Source: Anisakis pegreffii (Eukaryota; Nematoda; Chromadorea; Rhabditida; Anisakidae). From it: a stretch of DNA of 64,000 nucleotides. Position 1 is the stretch's first letter. Every line of letters starts with the position of its first letter. The stretch covers positions 1-64,000 of the forward strand of contig JAPYMA010000049.1 in NCBI GenBank assembly GCA_035041965.1. The letters run 5' to 3'. Made by a program: the position numbers and the translations under genes. The notes beneath the pieces are model-generated. The model did no database searches. It had not been told where the DNA came from and was given only the letters and a program-made list of their open reading frames with translations. Shown here piece after piece: positions 1-15,670 of the stretch.

Positions 1-1190
1 TTGTAAATAATTGTATTGTGAATTTGCGAACGTTTGAATAATATTGTGAATATTTGTAAATGTATAATAGTCAAGGGTTTGCAAATGATACTTTATTTGA
101 AAATGACTTATTGAAATTAGGTGACAATACAGTGGCATAGATATTATGATGTATTGTACAGTGTTATCATTGTTAATTGAAATATGTTTCTGAAGATATT
201 AATGGTGCATCGTATATATTAATTTTCTAGTGATATTTAATTAGTTGTTAATATTATTTGTGCTATTATTGTATTGTTAACATTGTAACTGCCACTGTAT
301 TTTTATGGGCTGAGAAGTTTAGTGGGCGATAGTCTAGCGTTATCAACCAATTTACGAGGGGATCCACGATTATCTGCTATCCTTTGGGATGGAGTTTTAT
401 AATATTAATTTTATTTATTAATTATAATGTCTTGTATATGTATTGTATATGTATTTTAATGTATATGCATTGTATTTATAATTTATTATAATTTTATTTA
501 TGCCACAATTTTATTTATTCACTCATATATTTATCATTGTTGCCAGCATTGTGAACTTTTTTGTATGGGATGTGGTAGGGCGAAGGAGGGATGCGGCACG
601 TGATGACCCGCTTAACTCTGGAGCCAGAGGTAGGGACTTGGACTGGCCTTACGTATGGCCCATCCAACTTAATAGAAACTTTTTTTCACTTTTGCACTTA
701 ATCATTCCCCTCTCTCTCTCCCCCCCCTCCCTCTCATAATGTGGACTCTATTACATGAACCGCGTTGGACTGACATAGGCATGAGAGCAGAGGTATCTGA
801 CATTACTTCTATCTGGCGCAAAATTGACTTGACATACCTTGACTATAACTATATTAAAATCTCATTGAGCCAAAACTTAGAAACGTCGTGACTTTAATTT
901 TACCACGAGATAACTTGACTTGACATACCGCTTAGCGAACTGGGATTGACTGACCTCGATTTGAATCTGACTTTGAGCTTTCTTAAATTCATTAAGCTTG
1001 TCATAGACTTGAACTGATCTGACTTAGGCATGTGATTCGGAGAAGTGTTAGTGGTCTATGCACAGTTCGACTGCAGTTAACTAGTGAGCTCACAGCTGAG
1101 GAACAAGCTCTCAGAGCTGATCGCTCCTCAGAGATAGATTAACGCCTAAGAGAATATTTGTTTGCTTTGTATGGCAGGGACAGTGGCAGG
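1..1190. other. AT-rich flank, no gene seen
   Basis: No convincing exon. The first 500 bases are very AT-rich with runs of TGTA/TATA. From about 740 to 1020 there are many short TGACTTGAC/TTGACTTGACATACC-type motifs that look like decayed simple repeats. A CT-rich run lies at about 707-737. The open frame at 500-739 has repeat-like composition and no family resemblance. Confidence 0.5.
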
Positions 1191-2262
1191 TGTTGACAAC
1201 AGCTACACTGGCATAAGAAAGAAAGAAAAATATCCCTTAAAAATTGAGCTTCACTAAGTAGGGTATGAATAGCCTTATCAAGTTAGCGGTAGGTCTGGAA
1301 AGTTCGCCTGGACCACTCATCCTGTAGAGTCGAGTCGCTGACTGGTGACTCGAAGTCTCAGGTGTTTGTGGTTACTCGCCGAAGCTTATCTATTAGCTGG
1401 TGTCATGATGGCATTCATACAATTCTATGATGATATCCTTATGTCCCTTGCCAGTGTAGTTATCATTCATCACTTGTGCCACTGAGATACTTGATAACCT
1501 TATACAATCCACTCGAATGGTCTAAAGTTATCGTATTGAAAATAACGTATTAGTTAGTTTCTGGGAGAGCTATCATCGGGTGTTGATAATGGCTGTACTG
1601 GCATATCAAATGAAGAAAATATTCCCTAAAAATTTAGTTTCACTAACGTAGGGTATGAATCGCCTTATGAAGTTAGCGGTAGGTCTGGAAAGATCGCCTG
1701 GACCACTCATCCTGTAGAGTCGAGTCGCTGACTGGTGACTCGAAGTCTCAGGTGTTTGTGGTCACTCGCCGAAGCTTATCTATTAGCTAGTGTCATGATG
1801 GCATTCATACAATTCTATGATGATATCCTTATGTCCCTTGCCAGTGTAGTTATCATTCATCACTTGTGCTACTAAGATGTTCGATAACCTTATACAATCC
1901 ACTCGAATGGTCTAAAGTTATCGTATTGAAAATAACGTATTAGTTAGTTTCTGGTAGGGCTATCATCAGGTGTTGATAATGGCTGTACTGGCATATCAAA
2001 TGAAGAAAACATTCCCTAAAAATTGAGTTTCACTAACGTAGAGTATAAATCGCCTTATGAAGTTAGCGGTAGGTGTGGAAAGTTCGCCTGGACCACTCAT
2101 CCTGTAGAGTCGAGTCGCTGACTGGTGACTCGAAGTCTCAGGTGTTTGTAGTTACTCGCCGAAGCTTATCTATTAGCTAGTGTCATAATGGCATTCATAC
2201 ACTTCGATGATATAATCCTTATTTCCCTTGCCAGTGCAGTTATTGTCTAACATGTGTAGTGG
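1191..2262. repeat. tandem repeat, 390-bp unit, about 2.7 copies
   Basis: The unit starts with TGTTGAYAAYRGCT at 1191, 1581 and 1971, so both full periods are exactly 390 bp. The third copy degenerates after about 2260. Inside each unit is a highly conserved core containing GTTAGCGGTAGGT, GGACCACTCATCCTGTAGAG and GACTGGTGACTCGAAG, the last part forming an imperfect palindrome with the preceding GAGTCGAGTC. Copies differ by scattered single substitutions. No transposase or coding potential is visible. A long satellite-like unit or the internal repeat of a larger element are both possible. Confidence 0.9.
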
Positions 2263-3800
2263 TAAGGTACTTCCTAAGTCATCGCTTCTGTTTCTAATAA
2301 TCGACCAGTTTCGAGAGCTTATATCTCGGGCTGGGGTTGAATTGGATAACTGTGGTTTGACTTGTGCATAGGGGTTAGAATTTTCTCTTGCTGCTTGCAC
2401 GGTGTCTTCTCAGGGCTGGAATGTGTCTATGTGTAGGTTATAAAGATAATTGGTGTTTTTGAAGTAGCGTTTTCAGGGTAACATCATGAAATTCTCTCAA
2501 GCTTTATCATTCGAGCACCCAGTTGATAACATAAGTAACTGAAAGCCAGGTAGCATCTCTCTGATTGCTCTTATACCTTATAAAGAAACGATGGATGACC
2601 TGAGTCGAGCTTCGCTTATTATTAGTTTGATTTGACCTCAAACCACTTTTGAGTTGAACCGGAATGATAGCAGCTGACTTGATTCGATTTCGTTATCAAG
2701 ATATTCTGTCATAAATTGCTCGTGTTATGCTGCTTGGGATCGTGCGATTGGATATGGGCATGCAAATCTCTTGTTAATGTGAATATTTGTTTGATTATCC
2801 CGTTGCTGTTGTTGTTGCTTGTGTAATTACTTCGCGTTGTTGTTTATGTGATTGTTTCGTGCGGTCATCACCTCTCGTTGATCATTATCGTGTTTTGATG
2901 CTGTCATGTCAGGCATAATGGAGGGAAATATTTCTAAGCATGGTTTGGTGGCATTCCATGAGCGAGTTGAATCGCAAAGTGCATAGGCACCCTGCTCGAA
3001 ACTCTCGGGTACAATTCGATGTCACATGTTAGGGTCAGGCTCGAGTTTGATGCTCTTACCTGGAAGTAAGCTCACTACTTCGCCGAGATTGGGATAAATT
3101 TGAAAATACCAATGGTGCGTGGCATGACAGCTGCATAAATGTTTTTCCACGTGTTACCACACATTATACCGAAAATCCACAAGCTATCGGTATCTTCCGT
3201 TTCAACGAGTTTAGAATTGTCATAACGGCAGCTGTTGTAGTTTAGTGCCAGTAGGTTAATAGGAATTCAACTGCTGCATAGGTTGTGATTTTATCACGAT
3301 TGCTTGCATGGTAGTTAGGAAAGAAAAACGCGAAACTGAAAGGGTTTTCGAAATATTAATTTGAGAAGCAACTGCAGCACGTTGTTAGAGATATAGCAAT
3401 ATATGACTGAAATGACCAATCAAAGATTCAGGAAATTTTCATGAGAAGGTCGTCATAGATGCTTTAGGCACAGTAAAACAAATTTGGAAGAGTGAATTAG
3501 ATGGTTTCGGAAAACATGATGGTATGATACTCGATTAGGATGATGGATTCGCTTTCAAGGAAACTGAGTTTATGACAAACAGTCCTTCAAATGTCGTTTA
3601 GCAGGAATAGAGAGGGACAACGAATAGAGTATTTAACAGAGCATTTGTAGTACGACGTTTAATGCATGCTAGAATAAATCCCAAGTGAGGTCAATAAGCT
3701 TGAATGAGCATCGATCTTTGATGATTAGAGATGTCCACAGAAAAAGATGCCGTGTATGACTTCTGCCCAAATTTTTCATTTGCGTAGAGTGTATGTCATC
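2263..3800. other. unassigned sequence
   Basis: I see no gene. The minus-strand open frame at 2173-2400 starts inside the tandem repeat and has no family resemblance. A TTGTTG/GTTGTTG-rich patch lies at about 2805-2850. Confidence 0.4.
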
Positions 3801-3815
3801 GAAAGTGTATGTTAT

Positions 3816-4640
3816 ACATGATTCCACTGAGCAGAATTTTTTCTTTCCAAAAATGAAAAAATTGCTTGAAAATTCTCACTCCTCGGGGAGATATAGCAAT
3901 TTTTGGGATGCTATACGCGTTAAAACATTCAAGCCTACCGTACCCTCAGCTTTGCCTAGTAACACGTGGATTTTTTTGCTTCGTATGATCCAGCTGAATC
4001 TCTGGATTCAGAATAGTATACATTTTTCCTACTATTACTCTTACTCTTATTCTTATCCGTATCCTTATTCTTATTATTATTCATTATTATTATTTATTTA
4101 TTATTTATTATTGTTATTATTATTATTATTATCGTTATCATTATTGCTATCATTATTGTTATCACTATTGTTATTATTATTATTATTGTTATTATTATTG
4201 TTCTGAATCTAGAGGTTCTAAGGAATCGAATGGTTTACGGAAATTTAAATGTTACTGAGCAAACCTGAGAGGACGGTAGCATAAAGATGTTAACCCCTAT
4301 AGCGCCATAGTATCGTTTAGATTGATCTATGGTGAACAATGTATGTGATTGAGCGCGACTGAGCTGGTTGAGATAGCATTGGGAAAGGAGCTATTATATC
4401 TCCTCACGAAAGCAGAATTGCTCAGCAAAACATGTTTTTCCGAATCTAAAGATTCCGCTGGATCGGATGGTGTGCAGAAATTTATACGTTACCAGGCAAA
4501 CCTGACGGTACAGTAGGGTTGAAGGTGATAACTCCTATAGCGTTGAGATAGCATTAAGAAAACAGCTATATCTGCTCACCTGAGCATAATTGCTCAGCAA
4601 AGTTCATTTTATTCTGAATCTAGAGGTTCTGAGAAATCGA
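3816..4640. repeat. large foldback (inverted-repeat) element with microsatellite core
   Basis: The left arm (about 3816-4015), read on the minus strand, resembles the right arm. GTTACTAGGCAAAGCTGAGG on the minus strand matches GTTACCAGGCAAACCTGACG near 4490, and the following GGTACGGTAGGCTTGAA matches GGTACAGTAGGGTTGAA. On the right the arm is itself imperfectly duplicated: TTCTGAATCTAGAGGTTCT occurs near 4200 and near 4615, with a diverged copy near 4438. The arms enclose a TTA/TTATT microsatellite (about 4025-4202). No transposase is seen. Arm similarity is estimated by eye and the ends are approximate. Confidence 0.7.
4025..4202. repeat. (TTA)n / TTATT microsatellite
   Basis: Pyrimidine/TTA-rich simple repeat grading from CTTATT and CTTACT units into long TTATTATTA runs. 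The open frame across it (3793-4206) encodes only Ser/Tyr/Leu low complexity and is not a gene. Confidence 0.9.
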
Positions 4641-4660
4641 ATGATGTACAGAATTTGCCA

Positions 4661-7518
4661 TTGACCTATTCTTCATTTAAGGTAAATTAATTATATTCGT
4701 AATATGAAACCAAACTACACCCAGTTGTTGTTTAGTATTTATCATTAATTACTTCTCTTTGCATAGATCGCAATCATCTGCAAGCATGATTATTTGCTCA
4801 AACTGAATTAATTTCAGGTAAAATGCTTCCCCTTGTTCGAGAAAGCAATGTTGATATGCGGGGAGAGCTGTGGCACAATGTCTTCATGCATTGATGGCTG
4901 ATGCGTGTTAGACCACACCCCCTTTATCCTTGACCTGAACTGCAGGATTACCAACGATAAGAATCCATTCGGGCAATTCTGTTTAGCGGATCTGGATTCG
5001 GACAGATTTTCGAGGATTTTCAGTTAGGAGGCAGTAACTAATGGATGTGATTTACGACGTTGTTGAGGGTATCTTTAGCCGTCTTTTTTTGCATATACTC
5101 ATTTCTTTTTGAAAATACCGTTTCGTTTTCCATTCATTCATTCTTCTCCGTCAATATTGATTATTCCCATTGAAACTGAATTGTTTTCGATTCATTGTTC
5201 TCAAGCAGTCGCACGATGACACGGTTTCGGAGGATGAAACGGCGCTTAAGATCACTGAAATACTTTAGCGCCGTCGTTTTCAAATAACTCAGTTGTGATA
5301 AATTTTAACTCATCGAACCTTATAAACCATCAGATATCTACCAATCACTACATTAATGAGTTTTCGTGATGCTCGAATGGATGATTGTTATAGTTTTGCA
5401 TGAATTCAACATATAAAGGATACAAGTATTTTTGTTTTATTCTTTTGTATGTAAACGATATCGTTCCAGGCGTGCATGTATTTATTCCAGTTGTTGCCGT
5501 CGTTTTCATTGCGATCACTCTGTTTTTATGTGGTCCCGAAAAGAAAGACGAGCAAAATGTTTCATCAAATACTCATTTGATAAAGGGTAAATGACCGATT
5601 GAAGAAGTTCTTGAATGAAATCAGAGAATAGACACAGCGCCCTTTCTTCTTCAGCGCTTTTTCACTCCCAATCATTCAAACTTGATTGATTCAAACTTGA
5701 TTCTGACATCGAAATATCGAAAACTTTTCAACACCGGAATATCGAAAATTTAAGTGAGTTTATCTGCTTATTCTGACAGCAGAACATTTCAGCCAGAATT
5801 TATTGCACTGTGATGCAGTGGCGATTCCTTTTCCACTTATCGTTTCATTTCAGATTCCTCTTCGTCATTTTCACTGAACGAAAACAACGATCGAAAAGAC
5901 AAGAGTGACTGAAAAAGCAAAGAATTCTGATAACGAAATGCAGATTTTAAAATATCTAAAGAGAGCAGTACTCAATGCACATTCAAATTCCATTGTTCAT
6001 ACGCATAGCTCCCCAACATCCCAACAATGCGCTTGTACAAAATCCTGCATCTTATGCGACGTGCTCCGATCATATCTTATTTTGACACCTAAGAAACGAA
6101 GAACTTATCGGAACCTACTGTAGAAGATAACGTTCAAATGACTCTTCATATCCCTTTCCTCAATTGATCTCATTCTTAAGTTTTTTAAAATGTACTGAAA
6201 AACAATCAATAAAATATATTCAGTTGCAATGATGATTTTTGTGAGCATTCACTGTCGTTATTATTAATCACTCTGATCAACTAATTATTTTAATAATGAT
6301 GGCATGGCGACTTATTAGTTATTTGAATTGTTGTTATTGAGGAACGTTAAGTTTCGTATTTTTATAGTTTATAAAATCATACTGAACATATAAACGTTAA
6401 AAGTTATGAAATTACCAATCATGCGACAATAATAATGCATTTCACTTGAATACTATGCAATTAATTTTTTGCTTGAAAACTCTTCAGAAATAATTTGTGA
6501 AAAATGCGAATATATCATGCTAAAAAATGTACACGTAAGTATGATACGATGAGATGTACAAATGAAAGAAAATTCTTCAATTGAACAAAATTTGGGAGTA
6601 AGACAACTGAATGAGCCAAACGAAATACTAATCATTAAAATGCAATAAATATTACAAAAATTATCGACTTTGACCGACTAGAAAGAAATGATAAATTGAA
6701 ATGGTGAGTTAGAAGTGAATTTTCTTCAGAACTACGTGTTTGTTGCTTGTTTCGGAAGCGGTGGAAGCGTTGCAGTTCGCATTAAGGTAAAAATAAATGG
6801 AAGCTCTAATTTCAAACTTTCCAATTCAAAATTTTCTATCGATTTTCTTTCTCCAAATAATGAGCTTCTTTTTTTCATTCCAGATACTGCGTGCTATTTT
6901 TGACTCACCGTCTACGTACATAACAAAATGAGGAGTAAAAATCTGATAATGGTAGAACCTGAAAAAGAAATTCAAAAAAACGATCAATTACACGTTACAT
7001 CCATCGGTTTTTTTGATGTTCTTACGGCAATAGAAACAAAACAAATAATCACAGTCAAACCATATCAATAACAAGTAACTGAAGTTCGTGCAAATAAATA
7101 TAAAAATTCAATAAAAAGAAAAAAATGTACTAGATAAAATAGTGTTTATTCTTAATATATGGAATATTAGCAACAAAAAAGCTTGGTTCATAATTAATAA
7201 TATTCAGTGGAACAGCCAGACTAGTATTCCATACAGGTGATATATGTCATCACTCTCACCCCTTTGACCGTACGGCAGACCGAACGACATATCAAAAAAT
7301 AAATACAATGAATGAAGGTTACTGCTGCGGATTCGCTGATAAAATCAAATGAATTATTTCACTGTGATTAAAGATGTTTTTTGAAAATACTGTGGAAAAA
7401 CGGTCAATGAATATCTTCTGGATTTCTACTGACATCTCAAATCCCCTCCTTCCCTATAGCAATCACTGCTTTCTACCATCAAAGAAACAAATGCACGAAC
7501 AAAATGTGATAATAACAG
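4661..7518. other. AT-rich intergenic region downstream of the MEK gene
   Basis: No exon that I can support. Open frames at 5400-5594 (one hydrophobic stretch), 5905-6123 and 6715-6903 lack paired splice sites, family motifs or neighbours that would make them genes. The 3' UTR of the minus-strand MEK gene should lie just below 7519. Confidence 0.4.
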
Positions 7519-9688
<2,170 letters not shown>

Positions 9689-10424
9689 CTATGAATTCCT
9701 CTATTTATTCAGTCGCAACAAAACCTCAATTCTACATGTGATATCATCAAAATGTATGTATGACATGAATACTGCTTTGGAATCATAACAAACAATTAAA
9801 CAGATTTATTTCGAATTAAAAGTTCACTAGAAATACTTAACAGTATTTAAAACAATACCACTAACAAAAATAATAGCAACAATTACAATGATAATCACGC
9901 CAGTACATTAATACCTCGAAAGTTATGAGAATAACGCACCTATTGTTGAATTAATTCATGAAGAAGTTACACTTTTGCAGCAGATCATTGATTTGTATTC
10001 GAACAACATAAAGCAAAAACAACCAAGTAAAATCAAACTAGTCATAATACAAATATTGATAATAAAAATAATAGTGATAATGATAATAATGTTAATAATA
10101 ACAATAATAATAAAAAATATTCACGATTCACTGTCGCTAAACGACAGCGATCAGTGCCACTACACAAAGATATTAACAAAATTTAGGTTTACGATAATAT
10201 GAATTCAAGACGAGTTTTGTGGATGCATAAGAAAGCACAAACTCATTACTGTTGAATAATTGACGTATCATGACGTAAAAATAAATAAACGGTGGCAAAG
10301 TGATGATCATTTCGATATTACTAATACTAACTAATAATGATAGTTAATAACTTTAGTTTTTATGCTAGGCAGTCTTCCGTGTAAACTGTCATTAGATGTG
10401 GATGAAGGTATTATTATAATCACG

Positions 10425-10463
<39 letters not shown>

Positions 10464-11692
10464 GTAATAATAATAATAATAATTTGTATTGATGAGTGGA
10501 ATACTTCACTCATGTTTGTTTTCCGCAAGCATATCTATATATTTGAGTGTGCAAATGTGAACAGAGTTACATTGTTGTATCTTCATCCCGCTGTGCATGT
10601 CGCATCAACGCAATTGTGAGAATGTAACGTTTTGGAAATAAAATATGCAAAATATTCTTTCTGAAATACAACTGTCGATTACGCGAAATTTAATTGTTTT
10701 GTGAGCGGAGCGGAAGCGGCAATCATGTCCCCTGGGAAATTTGCTGATTATTTCTATTGTTTATGAGTCGTTAATGGATCATATCATTTCTGTACCATTT
10801 ATTACCGATAACACAATTATGCTCGAACTTCCTTTCGTCGAAATTAAAGTTTTGAAGTAACGCAACGAAAAATTGCGTCGATATTTCGGGAAATGAAACT
10901 GTAACATTTTTACTTACGTACTACAGTCATGAATTCGCAGAGATCATCGCCGAACTGGTGTCCAAAAGACATTACAAGTAGTCAAATAATGCTGTACTTA
11001 AACGGAATCATCAAACTATGAATGCCTATTTAGTTCGATTCAAAGAACTTCTTGTAAGACGACTGCAGTAAAAAGCACCGAAATTTTATCACCTATGTTC
11101 TTCATAAAAGTCGCATTTGTTTGCTTATTCATTCACTCGGCTAAATAAGGTACATGCACTACAGTACTAATAATATATTCGCACAATTTTGGTACATAAG
11201 TATTTGTAAATTGACAGACTCATTGATAAAAATGATAATACAATACAAAAACTGCACTGAGCAGCGAATTATGTTCAGTTAAATGAGATTAATCACAACT
11301 ACACGTTAAAACTGCGACATAGCCAATTTTCGAAAATCTTAGCAATAAAAAAAGACTGATTCATCGCTCAATTCGGATTCAGATCCCAAACATTTTTCCA
11401 CAGCTGCATGATGAATTAGTCAATCGGAATTTGCCGAGTCTAAGCCATGCAGTAAATTAATACCAATCGGTATAATAAGAAATTGGCAAATGCAGTATGT
11501 AATCGCATTTTTATTGCCTCATGTAAACATTGATATGAGGTTGTTATTGATAGGTGACGACTGCGCTGCATGCACGCCTAGGGACAATGAAAGGAGAGAA
11601 GCGTTTGGCACGGATTAGCAACGTTCCAAAACTAGGGTACTGCACCTCCTGATATCATTCGGACGAGCTTTAGCTTCACCTGCTTGTTCAGG
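9689..11692. other. intergenic, microsatellite-rich
   Basis: This should contain the promoter of the minus-strand MEK gene just above 9688, but no specific element is recognisable. A cluster of ATA/AAT simple repeat occupies about 10424-10482, with smaller ones near 10060-10115. No gene is seen. Confidence 0.4.
10424..10482. repeat. (ATA)n microsatellite
   Basis: Nearly pure ATA/TAA trinucleotide run interrupted once by ACAGTA. Open frames through it on both strands encode only Ile runs and are spurious. Confidence 0.95.
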
Positions 11693-11910
11693 CTAGGCCT
11701 TCTGTACAGGCTCATGCATAAGCTTATACTCAGGTTTGTATTTGGTTTTAGCAGCTGGGAACGGGGTAAATTCGTCCGGGTGATTTTTACAAATTACAGC
11801 AGTTCTCTCATTACGCCTCACTGCACGCGCGTAATTTGGCAGAGCGCCGTAGAATGCTAATAGATGACTGGCTAGCAGTCGATTCTTAAAATATTGTATT
11901 TTGCATTTAG
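11693..11910 (-). pseudogene. unrecognised exon-like fragment
   Basis: An open frame ends at a stop near 11693 and can start at a TTTTAAG acceptor near 11910. It gives roughly 72 residues, including YGALPNYARAVRRNERTAV, CKNHPDEFTPFPAAKTKYKP and EYKLMHEP. The composition is balanced and locally more GC-rich than the surroundings, unlike random AT-rich frames. I do not recognise the family. It may be the last exon of a small gene, or a retrotransposed fragment. No upstream exon was found. Confidence 0.3.
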
Positions 11911-11962
11911 GGGTTTGGCTCAAGCGTGAGACTGAATGGAAAGTGAGTGAAATGTAGTTCAA

Positions 11963-12823
11963 GAACTAGAATGGGGACCTGTCCTTGTTGACGTATTTCC
12001 TTCTCAAAATGCAATATTTCAACAGCATCGATCACTGTAGGCATCGATCACTGCTTCTCGTTGTGTATGGCCGCTGTGATCGAAAAAGTGATGTTGTACT
12101 TCAATTGAAATGTTCCGCATTCAATTCAGAAATGGCTCAAGCAGTGTGCTGAGTACTCCGAACATATTTCTCCAAGTCATATCCTTCTTCGACAACAATC
12201 ACTCTCTTTCATTTGAGATCGTTTACAACGTCAACAAATTCTGTATGCGTTGGCTGTCTGTGAGCCAACTGCATCACAGCGTCCCGCATGATGCGCTTTG
12301 CACAGCGCGCCTAATCGGCTTAAGATGATATTATTAACATAAACTGCTGAATGTGATCCTCTCTGCCACGAAAGTATCCATCATTTTTGCGAATTTCTAT
12401 GTTATTTGAATCACCATTTTTCCATTCATTTAGATAGATATGGTTTAAATACTCACGATCAATAAACTATGTGAAATCATTCATATGTTCCGCATGTTCA
12501 GTGTTTTCCGAAATCCTGTCATATCGTCAAAAGAAGGGTAGCGGTGAAATTTTTACTTACGCTAATAGTCATCTCTGGACCGATAATATTTATGAAACAT
12601 GTGGATGCATCAATATTAGAATTAACAGAACTGTAATAAATGATTATTTCTTTAATTTCTGTTACGTATGATTTGAAGATTGATCATTGGTGGTTTACGT
12701 TTATTTGGAATTGTTTCTTCATACCGTACTTTATAAAAAATTTTTGTTCATTTCAAATGATCCATTAAGTGAAGTAATTGCAGAAATGAATTAAAAAAGA
12801 GACATAAGGGGTAATCGATCGGA
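11963..12823. other. region upstream of the Frizzled gene
   Basis: No exon is seen. It presumably holds the Frizzled promoter and 5' UTR. The frames at 12110-12328 and 12471-12671 show no family features. Confidence 0.35.
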
Positions 12824-15670
12824 ATGATGGTGCTCGTAGCGCTACTGCTCCTATTAAGTGATAATTTATTGCCTGTTCAAACCAATGTTGCTATCGTCAG
12901 TGAAGGCTATCAGGTAATAGTGTGATTAATCTTTCTTTAAAATCACAAATTGGTTTCATCAAACGGTATAGCATTGTAACTAATAAGTTTCTTCATGTAT
13001 TGATCTACGAATTTCTCTTCTTGTTAATATATAAATTCTGTTCTGGTTGAGAAGTATTGCAGAAGTGAAGGAGAATGCTGAATGGTTATCGTTTCATTCA
13101 GGTGTTGGATTAACTTTCAGCCAAATGTTTGATTTCAGAATGCAGCCGCGAATGAAAAATGTGTACCAATAACAATGCAAATGTGCAAAGATATACCTTA
13201 TAATATGACATTGTATCCTAATATTCTTGGTCACACGAAAGAAGAAGACGCAGCTCTCGAGGTGCATCAGTTTTTGCCATTGGTGAAGGTAATCTTAATA
13301 TTTCGTCGAGTAATCTATTTTTTTTTCTTCATTAATTCATTCATTATTGACTCCAATTTACCACCCTCCTTCTCACTTATGTATGATCAACGAAATGATT
13401 TTAATGATTTTAGAGATGAAAAAACACGGATTCATAAAAAATTGCAAAGTTTCGAAGAAGATTGGAGAAGTGAATATAAAATTCGATTTGGATATGTTTC
13501 TGATCCTCATCGTTTAACTCCAACTTAATTGTAGGTGAAGTGCAGTGAAGATCTGAAATTCTTCTTATGCACGATCTACGCACCAGTTTGCACTGTGCTT
13601 GGTCGACCCATACCACCTTGTCGCCATTTGTGTTTATCGGCAAAATTAGGTTGTGAAAATTTGATGAATAAGTTCGGTTTTAAATGGCCTCCGTTGCTCG
13701 CATGTGAGCGTTTCCCAGTTGATGGGATGTGCGTTGGTGAAAATCGAACTGATTCGAGCACTGAAGCACCACAAGTACATTCTCGTACCACAACATTCAC
13801 GCAAATGGAATGCCCACATACTATGCAGGTTATATTTGCATTCTATGAAGTTAGATTATAATTTATGATATGATATTTGACTCTGAATATATACTTCACT
13901 AATTCACGTCCAAGTGAAAGAAGAAAACATCACTCGATTTGTCATATTCATTTATCGGCACTTTTCATTATTTTCCCTCGTTGCGGTTATCTGATCTTAT
14001 TAAATAATATTTAGCCATTTCCTCATTTCACTCAGTTTTTATGTTCAGGTATTGAGTAAGGCGAAATATTCATTACGAGTGGCAAACACCACACTTGAAC
14101 AATGTTCATTACCTTGCACGGTTGATAACCTGGTTCCAATGTTTTTCGATTCGAGAATAAGAAGATATCTTCGATTTTGGACTGGTATGGAGTTATCATT
14201 GCTGACGATAATGAATTAATTTCCATTCTTAAAATAATCGAGTCATTCGGTTATCATTTAAATTATATAGTTACTTTCATTGTTTTTCTGATACAAGGTA
14301 ACTTGCTTTTATAGGTGCTTGGGCAGTTGCTTGTTTTGCGAGTTCACTATTCACGGTGCTAACGTTTCTGATCGATATGGCGCGTTTCCCATATCCAGTT
14401 CGACCGATCTTTTATTTGGCAATATGCTACATGTTCATTTCATTCGTTTATATGCTCGGTTTAGTGGCTGAAGACAAAATCTCGTGTGCAGCCATATCAG
14501 CTAGTAATACGCCACTTGTCACACAAGGAATTCACAGTTTTCCTTGTACTCTTGTTGCTGTTATACACTATTATTTTAGGTTAGTTCTAGTCGTATTGTT
14601 CCATTAATAATGTCGTTACCGTTTGGAGGATTATTGAGAAATGTCTTATTTTCAGTGTAGCAAGCAGTGTTTGGTGGGTGGTGTTGTGCGTAGCATGGTT
14701 TTTAGCAGCAAATTTGAAATGGGCTCAAGAGTCAATCGAGGCATTAGCTGCATATTTTCATGTGCTTGCATGGGGTATACCAGCATTCTTAACAATCATA
14801 GTTCTGATCGCGAACAGCATTGATGGTGATCTGTTCACAGGCATCTGCTCAGTTGGAAATCTGAAACCATCTGCGTTGTTCAACTTTGTTTTCATACCAA
14901 TATTTACATGCATTGGTATGTGAATATCACTTCTACTCTCCATTTTCATTTATAAGTCTACCCCAAAAACCTAATGATTAACAGTTTCTGAAGTAAATTT
15001 TCATTCGTGATCATTACTGCTCTGCTTATTCCGTCAGTAAAATATTTCATCAGTACTTAAGCATGTGAATCCCTTGCAGTGGTGATTAGTTTTAATATTA
15101 TCTGTACAATATTTCATTCGCTGATTTCACTTCATCTTCCAAAAACTCGTATTTTAAATAAATATACGATTAATTTTAATGCATCAGTAAGCTATTTCAG
15201 CTCTTGGATTGTTGCTGTTGGGCTGTGGGATTGTTTCGATGTTACGCATACGACGTTACATAAAGTTCAAGCATAGTGATATCGATCAAAATATTCGCAA
15301 ACTTGAAAAGTTGATGTTGCGTATCTGTGCGTTTGCATTCATGTACACACTGCCGACGATGGTTAGTGCAGCATGTGTTGCGTATGAAGCATTTATGATG
15401 GAAAATTGGATGGCCAATTGGTTAGCAATGCGATGCGCACGTTCTGATCGTACCACTTTCGGCTTTTCGTTGCCACGACAGACATGCGCACCAACTGAAA
15501 ATATACGACCACCAGATTTGTTGATATATTTTTTCAAATATCTGATGCAATTAGTTGTTGGTATTACATGTGCTGTATGGGTTTGCAGTAGTAAAACCTT
15601 GAACAGCTATTCGCAAGCGTATGCTCGTATTGTGCATGGTCGATCGCAAGTACCAACTCGAGTACATTAA
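12824..15670 (+). CDS. Frizzled-family Wnt receptor
   Basis: Seven-transmembrane receptor for Wnt ligands at the plasma membrane. Seven exons join in phase to 554 residues: 12824-12913, 13139-13288, 13535-13828, 14049-14184, 14315-14579, 14656-14915, 15201-15670. The first exon is a signal peptide ([14 protein letters not shown]). A ten-cysteine Fz/CRD follows: [55 protein letters not shown], then [14 protein letters not shown]. Then come a linker and the 7TM core, starting at [16 protein letters not shown] and including [32 protein letters not shown] and [17 protein letters not shown]. The cytoplasmic tail after TM7 is short ([14 protein letters not shown]...PTRVH). The Dishevelled-binding KTxxxW motif reads KTLNSY, with Tyr for Trp. 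Which worm paralogue (mom-5, cfz-2, mig-1, lin-17 group) it matches cannot be decided by eye. Confidence 0.95.

Noticed and set aside
3793..4206. 137-residue plus-strand open frame
   Set aside because: Second half is only Ser/Tyr/Leu from a TTA microsatellite, and the first half is the arm of an inverted repeat. Not a gene.
10331..10619. Overlapping Ile-rich open frames on both strands
   Set aside because: Both arise from the (ATA)n repeat.
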